Assembly: GCA_002729295.1 (NCBI GenBank)
Contig: PBTU01000123.1
Location: forward strand, 1 to 22,235
Reading direction: 5' to 3'
From: Verrucomicrobiales bacterium
GTDB taxonomy: Bacteria; Verrucomicrobiota; Verrucomicrobiia; Verrucomicrobiales; Akkermansiaceae
DNA: 22,235 nt
Shown here: piece by piece, positions 7,313 to 14,725 of the stretch
Layout: each line of letters starts with the position of its first letter
Position numbering within the stretch: position 1 is the first letter of the stretch
Translations under genes and position numbers: made by a program
Notes under the pieces: model-generated
Database searches by the model: none
What the model saw: the letters and a program-made list of their open reading frames with translations, nothing else
Told to the model about the DNA's origin: nothing

Positions 7313-9049
7313 TTAGCTTTTACCAAATTTTCGTTCGAGCTCCTGGTGGGAAATCTGCACCAATGTTGGTCGACCGGACGGATCACAGTATGGAAGATCG
7401 CACTGAAAGAGATCAGCCAAAAGTCTGTCAATTTCGCTCAGCTGCCAACTCGCTTGTTTAACTCCCGCTTCAGCGACTTTTGCGGCAAACCCTTCGTAAG
7501 CCATGCGTTTGACCCGGCCTGTTCCTTCACGGTCTATGATGGAATCCACAAGATCAGTGAGAAAGACTCTCGCTTCATCAACTTTCAAAAAAGAGGGCAT
7601 GCCTGACATCTGGACTGTATTGCCACCGAAACTTTCCAGAGAAAACCCGGCATCTTCAAAATGTTCCTGATGACGCATCAAGACATCCACATCCCGGGCG
7701 TCGAGTTCAAGCAGCACGGGAACAAGTAAACCCTGAGATTTAATACCCTCCTCTTTAGCGAGAAGTTTTTCGTAGGTGATTCGTTCGCGTCCACTCGATG
7801 GAGAAAGCAGCACCAAACCTTCATCCCCCTCGAGCAGGGCGTAGAGATTGGACAGAGCACCGATGACTCGAAATTGCGGCCCTTTGAAAGCCTTCTCTTC
7901 GTGAACATCCAATTCAGGCTGCGATTCGTGACGCCAGACGGGTTCGGACTCCACCGCTTGCTGGTGAAACGACTCCTGACTCTCTCTAACTGGCACGATC
8001 ATCGGTTCGGATGGTGTCGACACTCGCGGTGGCGGAATCACGACTTCCTCGATCACCTCCTCAGGGCGCAGCGCTCGCTCCACAGCATCAATGATGGCAA
8101 TTCGAACTTGTGAGGCATCGCGAAATCGTACTTCGCGCTTGGCTGGGTGAACATTTACATCAACGAGCGTTGGATCCATCGTAAGCCAGAGCCAGGCCGC
8201 AGGTTGAAGACCTTCACTGAGCGAGCCCTTGAAAGATTCGCGCAAGGCACGGGAAATCACCGAGTCTTCCACCGGGCGTCCGTTGAGAAAGACGTATTGG
8301 TGCTTTCGTCCACGCCGAGCGAAGTCAGAAGGAAGAACAGCGCCTTCAATTACCAGTCCTCGTTTCTCATGGCGTGGCACTTCGATCAGAGATCGCCCCG
8401 ACTCTGCACCTGTCATCGCTTCGATTCTAACCCGTCGATCGGCCGTTGCGGGTAGGTCGAAACTCACGCGGTTGTCTTTGCGCAGAACCCAGCCAATTTC
8501 CGGAGCACACAAAGCATGAAGTCTCAGCTGGTGCTCGATATGAGCAGCTTCGGTTGATTCCGCTTTCAGGAACTTCTTACGAGCCGGGACATTGAAAAAC
8601 AGATCGCGAACGTCAATACTCGTCCCAACCGGACAGCCAATCGCACGCGGGTCATGAACATTTCCACCATCGACACGAACTTCCGTGCCCTCCACCGCAT
8701 TGGCTTCGCGACTCGTCATGGTGAAACGTGATACGCTGCCTATGCTAGGCAACGCTTCTCCTCGAAACCCCAAGGTTAGAATGCCATTGAGATCATCCGA
8801 GCTCCGAAGCTTACTGGTTGCATGTCGTTCAAGAGATCGAGCGGCATCATCGGGGCTCATTCCGCAGCCATCGTCCCGCACCCGCATGAGCGCAATTCCG
8901 CCGCGTTGGATTTCCACTTCGATCTTACGAGCTCCTGCATCGATGCTGTTTTCCACTAATTCCTTAATCACGCTGGCAGGACGTTCGATGACCTCACCGG
9001 CCGCCACTTGGCTGGCGAGGGTCTCGGACATCACTTCCACAACTGGCAT
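7313..9049 (-). CDS. mutL: DNA mismatch repair protein MutL, endonuclease motifs absent
   Basis: MutL links mismatch recognition by MutS to strand removal. The GHKL ATPase domain is complete: ELVENSIDAG (30-39), DDGCGM (59-64), GFRGEAL (94-100), and VDVNVHPAKREVRF near 297-309. A variable linker (about 330-385) leads to the C-terminal dimerisation domain. In that domain the endonuclease motifs seen in many MutL proteins are missing. The DQHA position reads SPSS (416-419), although Glu422 and Glu427 remain. The CPHGRP position reads CDPSGRP (555-561), and the His-containing ACR block reads GFAAKVAEAG. It is therefore predicted to be ATPase-competent but nuclease-inactive. The ATG at 9049 gives the family N-terminus. 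The gene is divergent from gmk with 85 nt between the two starts. Confidence 0.96.
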   Translation of the reverse strand: MPVVEVMSETLASQVAAGEVIERPASVIKELVENSIDAGARKIEVEIQRGGIALMRVRDDGCGMSPDDAARSLERHATSKLRSSDDLNGILTLGFRGEALPSIGSVSRFTMTSREANAVEGTEVRVDGGNVHDPRAIGCPVGTSIDVRDLFFNVPARKKFLKAESTEAAHIEHQLRLHALCAPEIGWVLRKDNRVSFDLPATADRRVRIEAMTGAESGRSLIEVPRHEKRGLVIEGAVLPSDFARRGRKHQYVFLNGRPVEDSVISRALRESFKGSLSEGLQPAAWLWLTMDPTLVDVNVHPAKREVRFRDASQVRIAIIDAVERALRPEEVIEEVVIPPPRVSTPSEPMIVPVRESQESFHQQAVESEPVWRHESQPELDVHEEKAFKGPQFRVIGALSNLYALLEGDEGLVLLSPSSGRERITYEKLLAKEEGIKSQGLLVPVLLELDARDVDVLMRHQEHFEDAGFSLESFGGNTVQMSGMPSFLKVDEARVFLTDLVDSIIDREGTGRVKRMAYEGFAAKVAEAGVKQASWQLSEIDRLLADLFQCDLPYCDPSGRPTLVQISHQELERKFGKS

Positions 9050-9055
9050 GGGAGG

Positions 9056-9083
9056 ACTTTAGTCACTCAGCCTTTCGGGTCAT
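9056..9083 (-). promoter_or_regulatory. Predicted mutL promoter, leaderless spacing
   Basis: On the minus strand ATGACC (9083-9078) and TAAAGT (9061-9056) stand 16 nt apart, each matching 4 of 6 sigma-70 consensus bases. The -10 element ends exactly 6 nt before the mutL ATG, so transcription would begin at or next to the start codon. No Shine-Dalgarno sequence is present. The -35 element is the weaker part of this call. Confidence 0.4.
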
Positions 9084-9100
9084 CTACAAAAGCGGGAATA

Positions 9101-9128
9101 TTGACACTCGCCACCTGGACTCTAGGTT
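9101..9128 (+). promoter_or_regulatory. Predicted gmk promoter, leaderless spacing
   Basis: A perfect -35 consensus TTGACA (9101-9106) is followed after 16 nt by TAGGTT (9123-9128). The -10 element ends 6 nt before the GTG start of gmk. An in-frame TAG at 9123-9125 rules out any earlier start, so the mRNA would have little or no leader. It lies back to back with the mutL promoter. Confidence 0.5.
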
Positions 9129-9134
9129 TGGGAC

Positions 9135-9731
9135 GTGATTTCCCGCATAGGTATTCTCCTACTGGTTTCCGGTCCCTCAGGATCTGGGAAAACCACTCTT
9201 TGCCGTCGACTCTCAGATGAAGATGAAGCGCACTATTCAATTTCCTGCACCACCAGACTTCCGCGTGAAGGCGAAGTGAACGGGCGGGACTACCATTTTT
9301 TGGATCGAAACGACTTTCAGGCTCGAATTGAAGCCGGGGAATTTCTCGAATATGCCGAAGTTCACGGGAATCACTACGGCACTCTGAAATCCGAGGTTCT
9401 TGACTTCGTCTCAAAAGGCCAGGACGTGGTCATGGATATCGATGTTAAGGGCGCGGATCAAGTCAGAGATTGTCGTGACTCGGCGATTGAGTCGGCTCTA
9501 GTCGATCTTTTTGTGATGCCTCCTAGCGAAACCGAATTACGTGCCCGCCTGACCGAACGTGGCACCGACACCGAGGATGTTATTACACTTCGGATGGAGA
9601 ACGCCCTCGAGGAAATGAAACATTGGCCGAAATATTCGTATCGACTCCTCTCCACTACCCGCGAGGAAGATTACCTCAATTTTAAATCCCTAATCTTAGC
9701 CGAGCGTTTACGCGTGGCCCGACTAAAATGA
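9135..9731 (+). CDS. gmk: Guanylate kinase
   Basis: Gmk (198 residues) phosphorylates GMP to GDP with ATP, feeding the guanine nucleotide and (p)ppGpp pools. The P-loop VSGPSGSGKTT spans residues 11-21, and the GMP-binding block SCTTRLPREGEVNGRDYHFL spans 37-56. DIDVKGADQV occurs near 110, and a TERGTDTEDVITLRM lid region follows. Length is near the family norm of about 200. Translation begins at a GTG; an in-frame stop 9 nt upstream leaves no other upstream choice. The stop codon overlaps the next gene's ATG (ATGA at 9728-9731), so gmk and the PPC decarboxylase gene form a two-gene unit. In many bacteria gmk, rpoZ and coaBC cluster, but rpoZ is absent here. Confidence 0.97.
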   Translation: MISRIGILLLVSGPSGSGKTTLCRRLSDEDEAHYSISCTTRLPREGEVNGRDYHFLDRNDFQARIEAGEFLEYAEVHGNHYGTLKSEVLDFVSKGQDVVMDIDVKGADQVRDCRDSAIESALVDLFVMPPSETELRARLTERGTDTEDVITLRMENALEEMKHWPKYSYRLLSTTREEDYLNFKSLILAERLRVARLK

Positions 9732-10264
9732 ATATCGTTCTCGGAATCACCGGATCAATCGCAGCCTACAAAGCCGCCGACCTTACCAGTCAACTCACTA
9801 AGAAAGGCCATCAGGTTCATTGTGTCATGACCAAGGCGGCGACTGAATTTATCACGCCACTCACTCTGCAGGTTCTCTCACGGAATCCCGTATTGATTTC
9901 ACTGGAGGACGAAAAAAACTCTTGGAAACCGGGTCACATTGAATTGGCCGATAATGCCGAACTCCTTTTGGTCGCTCCGGCCTGTGCCAACACGATGGGC
10001 CAATTCGCCAACGGCATCGCATCTGACTCTCTCTCCGCGATCTACCTCGCCTTACCTCGTGCCACTCCCACCCTCATCGCTCCGGCTATGAATGGAAAAA
10101 TGTGGGATCATCCCGCTTCCGTGCGTAATCTCGAAACACTCAAAGCGGATGGGGTGCAATTCATCGATCCCGCCGAGGGCGACCTTGCCTGTGGCTACGA
10201 AGGAACCGGCCGTCTCGCTGAAACCGAGACAATCTTACAAGCGGTTGCAAAATTAGCGCTCTAG
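9728..10264 (+). CDS. coaC: Stand-alone phosphopantothenoylcysteine decarboxylase (CoaC domain only)
   Basis: This 178-residue flavoprotein corresponds to the N-terminal half of bifunctional CoaBC (Dfp). It decarboxylates 4'-phosphopantothenoylcysteine to 4'-phosphopantetheine using FMN. Visible family features are GITGSIAAYKAADL at the N-terminus (6-19), the active-site histidine in KPGHIELADNAE (His70), PAMNGKMW (119-126) with the substrate-clamping Asn122, and LACGYEGTGRLAE with the flap Cys155. The CoaB synthetase domain of about 200 residues is missing, because the gene stops at 10264. CoaB must be encoded elsewhere or supplied by another enzyme. The gene overlaps gmk by 4 nt and converges on pyrC with a 12-nt overlap of coding ends. 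Flavoprotein relatives such as UbiX are less likely given the intact PAMN and Cys flap motifs. Confidence 0.9.
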   Translation: MNIVLGITGSIAAYKAADLTSQLTKKGHQVHCVMTKAATEFITPLTLQVLSRNPVLISLEDEKNSWKPGHIELADNAELLLVAPACANTMGQFANGIASDSLSAIYLALPRATPTLIAPAMNGKMWDHPASVRNLETLKADGVQFIDPAEGDLACGYEGTGRLAETETILQAVAKLAL

Positions 10265-11521
10265 GAGAATCTCGTCTCCGAGAACCACCATTTCCACAGA
10301 ACCTTTGACGGTTTTGTCAAGAAAGGGCGTATTGGAGCTTTTGGACTTCATGAACTCCTTCGAGACCTTCGTGGTCTTATTGGGATCGAAGACGATAAGA
10401 TCTGCTGGTTTGCCTTCGGCAACTTCTGCGACATTGAGCCGCATCATACGACGAGGTTCGGCAGAGTATCGCTTCACCAGAAGCTCCCAGCCAAAATCGC
10501 CATTGGCGACAAATCGGTCGTAAAGTGAGATTAAAGCATGATCGAGGCCGACGAGTCCATTCGGCGCATCGACAAACGCTTGTGATTTTTCAAACTCAGT
10601 ATGAGGAGCATGGTCCGTTGCAATGAGGTCGAAAACTCCTTCTTTCAACCCCTCGAGAAGCGCCGCATTATCCTCCTCGGTTCTCAAAGGTGGATTCATT
10701 TTATAGTGCGTGTCGTAGTCACCAATATCCTCAGCGCGGAACATCAAATGGTGCGGAGCGACTTCGGCGGTCACGTGAGCTCCCTTTTCTTTCCACCAAC
10801 GAATCGTCTCCATGCCAATCTTTGAACTGACATGTTGAATGTGTAAATGCGCTCCCGTGGCGTGTGCGATGCGAATATCGCGGTCCATACAAATCTCCTC
10901 GGCAAGCGCAGGCGTTCCCTGAATCCCCAGTCGATAACTCACAGGACCTTCATTGAGCGCGCGGGGTCCTGCGAGCTGTGGATCTTCGCAGTGACTTGCG
11001 AAAAATAGATCGAACTCCCTGCCATATTCCATCGCGCGCTTGAGCAAAGCCGCATTGGGCACGGCATCACCATCATCAGTGAGCATGAGAACTCCGGCAT
11101 CCTTCATTCCGGCGATGGGAGCCATCTCTTTCCCTTCACGACCGACTGTGATGCATCCTGAAGTGAGAATGGGAATACGACATTTCCTGCCAATTTCCAT
11201 CACACGATTCACGACGGCGGCCGAGTCGATTGACGGTGCGGTGTTTGGCATCATAACAACTCCGGTAATGCCACCGTTGATCGCGGCTTCGGATCCATCG
11301 AGGATGGTCTCTTTTCGTTCCTGACCAGGCTCACGGAAATGAACGTGGGCGTCGAACATGCCCGGCATGATCACGGTTCCGGCACAATCAATGACACGCG
11401 CACCTTCGGGTGCATCCATGACGCAAACAGCTCTGATGGCACCATCGACGATCCAAACATCAGCACGTGTTGGAGCATTATCTTCGGTAGCGACTTCCCC
11501 CCCTTGTAAAAATAGATTCAT
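10253..11521 (-). CDS. pyrC: Dihydroorotase (class I)
   Basis: This 422-residue amidohydrolase cyclises carbamoyl-aspartate to dihydroorotate, the third step of pyrimidine synthesis. Zinc-site motifs are intact: DAHVHFREPG (57-66, with His59 and His61), LTDDGD (147-152), SHCED (176-180), IQHVSS (228-233), EVAPHHL (253-259), KMNPPLR (274-280) and ATDHAPH (301-307, with the catalytic Asp303). HFREPG marks the class I type, which in some bacteria forms a complex with aspartate transcarbamoylase. The ATG overlaps the pyrB stop as ATGA, which implies coupled synthesis with its pathway partner. It is the last gene of the purD-pyrR-pyrB-pyrC unit, and its end overlaps the convergent coaC gene by 12 nt. 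No T-tracted terminator was found there. Confidence 0.97.
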   Translation of the reverse strand: MNLFLQGGEVATEDNAPTRADVWIVDGAIRAVCVMDAPEGARVIDCAGTVIMPGMFDAHVHFREPGQERKETILDGSEAAINGGITGVVMMPNTAPSIDSAAVVNRVMEIGRKCRIPILTSGCITVGREGKEMAPIAGMKDAGVLMLTDDGDAVPNAALLKRAMEYGREFDLFFASHCEDPQLAGPRALNEGPVSYRLGIQGTPALAEEICMDRDIRIAHATGAHLHIQHVSSKIGMETIRWWKEKGAHVTAEVAPHHLMFRAEDIGDYDTHYKMNPPLRTEEDNAALLEGLKEGVFDLIATDHAPHTEFEKSQAFVDAPNGLVGLDHALISLYDRFVANGDFGWELLVKRYSAEPRRMMRLNVAEVAEGKPADLIVFDPNKTTKVSKEFMKSKSSNTPFLDKTVKGSVEMVVLGDEILLER

Positions 11522-12429
11522 GATGTCTGTGGTTTGAGTCCGTAAAGCACTGACATGCGAGCGGCGATTCCGTTCTCAACTTGTTGGGAGATGAGACAAC
11601 GTTCATAATCGAGGACATCGTCGCAAAGTTCGACCCCTCGATTAATCGGTCCGGGATGCATGACGTAGATTCCTTCTTCGCTAATTCGCTTGAGCCGCTC
11701 CTGCGTGACGCCGAAAACCGAGTGATATTCGCGATCGCTCGGGTAAAACGGTGCCTCCTGACGCTCCTTCTGGACGCGAAGAAGATACACTGCATCAGGT
11801 CCCCACTTAATCGCCTCATCGTAACTGGTGAAGCGTTTGAAATGAGTGTGTGGCACTAAACTCCCCGGTCCGCAGTAAGCAACTTCGACACCGAGTTTAT
11901 CCAAAATAGTGCTGGTTGAACGAGCAACCCGGCTATGGAGAATATCACCCATAATTAGGACTTTCTTTCCTGGCAATTCAGGATGGACCTCACGCAGGGT
12001 GAACGCATCGAGGAGGGCCTGGGTTGGATGGGCATGGGCTCCGTCGCCAGCATTGATCACGGAAGCTCCGGTTTGCCGCGCAATGGCTGCTGGTTGGCCG
12101 GAAAGTCGGTGACGAACAACGATGTAATCGGCTCGCATGGCTTGCAATGTGTCGATGGTGTCACGAACGGATTCCCCTTTCGTCACCGAGGAATGGGGAA
12201 CATCGAATATCGTGACGTCGGCCGAAAGCCGTTTGGCTGCAACTTCAAATGAGGATAAGGTCCGCGTGCTCGGCTCATAGAAAAGCATCAACACGGTCTT
12301 TCCGTTAAGCGCCGGCACTTTCTTCACCGAACGGGTAAAGAGATCCTTGAAGGGCTTCGCTTGATCCAGAAGGTGGATAATTTCCTCGCGGTCGAGAGAG
12401 ACGATATCCAGGAAATCTTTGCGTGCCAT
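11518..12429 (-). CDS. pyrB: Aspartate carbamoyltransferase catalytic subunit
   Basis: PyrB (303 residues) joins carbamoyl phosphate and aspartate in the second, committed step of pyrimidine synthesis. The carbamoyl phosphate loop FYEPSTRT spans 50-57, and KGES with the mobile-loop Lys84 spans 84-87. HAHPTQALLDAF holds the active-site His134, and MHPGPINRG lies near the C-terminus. The residue after STRT is Leu where many bacterial enzymes have Arg; this position varies in the family, so activity is probably normal. No regulatory pyrI subunit is nearby. Control by the upstream pyrR and assembly with the class I dihydroorotase encoded by the overlapping pyrC are likely. It starts 12 nt after pyrR. 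Confidence 0.97.
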   Translation of the reverse strand: MARKDFLDIVSLDREEIIHLLDQAKPFKDLFTRSVKKVPALNGKTVLMLFYEPSTRTLSSFEVAAKRLSADVTIFDVPHSSVTKGESVRDTIDTLQAMRADYIVVRHRLSGQPAAIARQTGASVINAGDGAHAHPTQALLDAFTLREVHPELPGKKVLIMGDILHSRVARSTSTILDKLGVEVAYCGPGSLVPHTHFKRFTSYDEAIKWGPDAVYLLRVQKERQEAPFYPSDREYHSVFGVTQERLKRISEEGIYVMHPGPINRGVELCDDVLDYERCLISQQVENGIAARMSVLYGLKPQTS

Positions 12430-12441
12430 GGTTTGAGGATC

Positions 12442-12966
12442 TTACTTTTTAGAAGTGATTTCGAGAGCGTCTTCGCCATCAGTGTTTTTGAGTCGGACCA
12501 ACACATGGTCCAGCCGATTGGTTTCCAAAATTCTGCCGACGTAATTTGGTGCCACTGGCAGCTCGCGATGCCCCCGATCTATTAATACAGCCAACTGAAC
12601 CGAATCCGGACGCCCATAATCGAAAAGCGCATCAAGGGCTGCTCGAATGGTTCGGCCAGTGAAAAGGACGTCATCCACGAGGATAATGTGTGAGTTATCG
12701 ACTGGAAAATCGATCTCGCTGCTTTGCAGCTTCGGGTTTTCGTGGAGATGTTCGAAATCGTCTCGATAGAGCGAGATGTCGAGCACCCCAAGTCGGACAT
12801 TGGCGCCCTTTTCCTTTAGGAGACAAAAAACACGTTCGGCAACTTCGTCTCCGCGACTGCGAATTCCGACAAGGTCAATATTGCCGTCGACTGAAGCTTC
12901 AAAAATTGAATCCGCCAGACGGGACACGGCCGTCGAGATGGCTTGGGGATCGAGAGCTAGACTCAT
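12442..12966 (-). CDS. pyrR: PyrR bifunctional pyrimidine regulator / uracil phosphoribosyltransferase
   Basis: This 174-residue phosphoribosyltransferase-fold protein matches PyrR: LVGIRSRGDEVAER (32-45), LGVLDISLYRDD (59-70), the PRPP-binding loop VDDVLFTGRTIRAALDAL (97-114) and LIDRGHRELP (128-137). PyrR binds pyr mRNA in response to UMP to cause attenuation and has uracil phosphoribosyltransferase activity. Here the gap after purD is only 32 nt and contains no GUCC..GAGAGGCU-type binding loop. The gap to pyrB is 12 nt. Classical attenuation in front of pyrR or pyrB therefore looks impossible at this locus. Either regulation acts elsewhere or the protein works mainly as a salvage enzyme. 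Confidence 0.95.
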   Translation of the reverse strand: MSLALDPQAISTAVSRLADSIFEASVDGNIDLVGIRSRGDEVAERVFCLLKEKGANVRLGVLDISLYRDDFEHLHENPKLQSSEIDFPVDNSHIILVDDVLFTGRTIRAALDALFDYGRPDSVQLAVLIDRGHRELPVAPNYVGRILETNRLDHVLVRLKNTDGEDALEITSKK

Positions 12967-12998
12967 TCGCTTCGCGCGGGACCATACGTTTGTTTCGA

Positions 12999-14252
12999 CT
13001 AGAAATGCAAGCGTCCAATATCGGACCGACGCTGACTTCCATCAAAATGCACCTTGGCAGCCTCCGCGTGGGCTTTTCCCACGGCATCCTCGCGGGAATC
13101 CCCTCCCGCTACGATTGCCAAAACACGTCCTCCATTAGTGACCCATCCACCGTCCTGCTTTTTGGTGCCCGCATGGTAAATGCGAGCATCCTCGACATTT
13201 CTGAGACCAGAAATAGGATCGCCCGAGCGGGATGATTCAGGGTAACCAGCCGAAGCAAGAATACAACAGACCGACCAGCCTTCATTGAAGCTTAGGAGTT
13301 CGGGTTGTAGATCACCCTTCGCCCCCTCAAGGCAAAACCTAGCAAGATCACCAGAAATAAGAGGCATCACCGCCTGGCACTCGGGATCACCGAAGCGGCA
13401 ATTGTATTCGATGATCTTGGGGCCATCCTCGGTTAACATCAGTCCGAAGTAGAGGAAGCCAACGTAGTTGAGCTCATCTTTCTCCAGTCCGGCGACGGTC
13501 GGAGCAACAATTTCATCATCGATCCGCTTCATCAGTTCCGGATCAGCAAGCCTTCTGCTGGCGACAGCTCCCATCCCTCCAGTATTCGGGCCTTCGTCCC
13601 CTTCCCCGATTCTCTTGTAATCGCGGGCCGGGGTCAGGATGAGGTAATCTGATCCACTCACTGCGGCGAAAATAGAAATTTCCGGGCCAACAAGGCACTC
13701 TTCGACGAGAAGACGTCCTGAACCAAAGCGACGCTCCACCATCACTTCATTCAAAAATTCGTCAGCTGCTTCTTTGTCTGGGCATACGGCGACCCCTTTT
13801 CCGGCGGCCAATCCGTCGAATTTGAGGACGGTGGGATATTTTCCGGCAATGGCAGCTTGAGCTTCGTCGAGATCGGCACATCCGGCGGCAGCTCCGGTTG
13901 GAATTTTGTGACGTTGCATGAACTCCTTTGCGAATTCCTTTGAGGCTTCCATCTGGGCTGCAGCGAATGGCGGCCCCCAGCAAGGAATCCCAACATCCTT
14001 ACAGCGATTGGCTAGTCCGGCTTCAGTAACGAGATAGCTCTCCTCCCCTGCGACACAAAGATCGATGGAATTAGCCGTCATCCAGCTAATCAAAGACTCG
14101 AGATCGTGCGCGTCAACCTTACCGGCCCCTTCGATCTCGTGAATGGCCTCGCTTCCGGGAAAACAAAAGACCTCGGGCTGACTCTCGGATTCGCGAAGAG
14201 CTCTGATCAATGCATGCTCACGTCCACCTTTTCCAACAACACAAATTCTCAC
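12999..14252 (-). CDS. purD: Phosphoribosylamine-glycine ligase (GARS)
   Basis: PurD joins glycine to phosphoribosylamine with ATP, the second step of purine synthesis. The family N-terminus RICVVGKGGREHAL directly follows a GTG at 14252, giving 417 residues. A TTG 42 nt upstream could add 14 residues that fit no family pattern, so I chose the GTG. A promoter with its -10 element 6 nt before that GTG supports the choice. The ATP-grasp motifs are present: GLAAGKGVAV, ARDYKRIGEGDEGPNTGGMG and IIEYNCRFGDPE. Near the N-terminus AGEESYLV replaces the usual GPE-type sequence, a conservative change. It heads an unusual mixed operon in which one purine gene precedes pyrR, pyrB and pyrC. Confidence 0.96.
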   Translation of the reverse strand: MRICVVGKGGREHALIRALRESESQPEVFCFPGSEAIHEIEGAGKVDAHDLESLISWMTANSIDLCVAGEESYLVTEAGLANRCKDVGIPCWGPPFAAAQMEASKEFAKEFMQRHKIPTGAAAGCADLDEAQAAIAGKYPTVLKFDGLAAGKGVAVCPDKEAADEFLNEVMVERRFGSGRLLVEECLVGPEISIFAAVSGSDYLILTPARDYKRIGEGDEGPNTGGMGAVASRRLADPELMKRIDDEIVAPTVAGLEKDELNYVGFLYFGLMLTEDGPKIIEYNCRFGDPECQAVMPLISGDLARFCLEGAKGDLQPELLSFNEGWSVCCILASAGYPESSRSGDPISGLRNVEDARIYHAGTKKQDGGWVTNGGRVLAIVAGGDSREDAVGKAHAEAAKVHFDGSQRRSDIGRLHF

Positions 14253-14258
14253 GGGCTC

Positions 14259-14287
14259 GACATAGCGAAAGCCGAGCCGGATGGCAA
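14259..14287 (-). promoter_or_regulatory. Predicted purD operon promoter, leaderless spacing
   Basis: On the minus strand TTGCCA (14287-14282, 5 of 6 consensus) is followed after exactly 17 nt by TATGTC (14264-14259). That element ends 6 nt before the GTG chosen as the purD start. If used, the mRNA of purD-pyrR-pyrB-pyrC would start at the initiation codon and have no room for a leader-type attenuator. Confidence 0.5.
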
Positions 14288-14725
14288 AATTCAAAATTGA
14301 AAATGAAGAAAGGGTGCTATTTTGCGATTCCTTCTCTGAATTCCGTGTTTGCCAGCAGTTTCCATGACTTTGCTTTAGGAAGGCTTATTCTCCTCACTTT
14401 TATAGTCGGTTGTTGGGCGCAAAAACTTTTCATGAATTGGCGCGAGCTAGGAGGTTCCGGATTGAAAATCCGGCAAGCCGTCGAAAATACCATCCTGCCT
14501 GGAAATTAAAAGCCCTTGGGAACTAATGACCTGCAGCGTTTCGATCTCCCTTCGGCAATCTTTATTCCTTGGGGAGCCAACCTTATCGAGAGTCCTGGTA
14601 ACTCCAGGATTTCTAATAACACAATTCCCGCCAATAGCCCCAGCCTCATTCTATCGAGTTCTCATCATCGGACGTTTTACCGACTTGAAGTTATTCGACG
14701 CTAGAACCATTCTCCGTCATCAATC
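14288..14725. other. Intergenic region between purD and fdhD
   Basis: About 440 nt lie here between divergent genes. The region holds the doubtful 68-codon ORF, the inverted repeat at 14457-14473, and a stem with arms TCCTGG (14593-14598) and CCAGGA (14604-14609). That stem is followed by a short T-rich stretch and might be a weak plus-strand terminator. I found no molybdenum-cofactor riboswitch, selC-like tRNA or SECIS element, despite the neighbouring fdhD. No convincing fdhD promoter was identified. Confidence 0.35.
14303..14509 (+). CDS. Doubtful small ORF (68 aa) with one hydrophobic segment
   Basis: An ATG at 14303 opens a 68-codon frame in the gap between purD and fdhD. It encodes a lysine-starting N-terminus, one hydrophobic stretch (ALGRLILLTFIVGCWAQKL, about 24-42) and a polar C-terminus rich in charged residues. 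No family is recognised and no ribosome binding site is clear. A 7-bp inverted repeat (CCGGATT at 14457-14463, AATCCGG at 14467-14473) lies inside the frame. It may be a small membrane protein, but chance is at least as likely. Confidence 0.2.
   Translation: MKKGCYFAIPSLNSVFASSFHDFALGRLILLTFIVGCWAQKLFMNWRELGGSGLKIRQAVENTILPGN

Noticed and set aside
10264..10279. GGAGA/TCTCC stem at the coaC-pyrC junction as a terminator
   Set aside because: It lies inside the pyrC coding end and has no T-tract on either side.
12967..12998. PyrR attenuator in front of pyrR
   Set aside because: The gap is 32 nt and contains neither the PyrR-binding loop consensus nor a terminator hairpin.
14440..14510. tRNA-like anticodon arm (CCGGA-TTGAAAA-TCCGG, a Phe-type loop) near fdhD
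   Set aside because: Only the anticodon arm fits. There is no D arm, no TTCGA-type T loop and no 7-bp acceptor stem on either strand, so it is not a tRNA-Phe, tRNA-Glu or selC gene.
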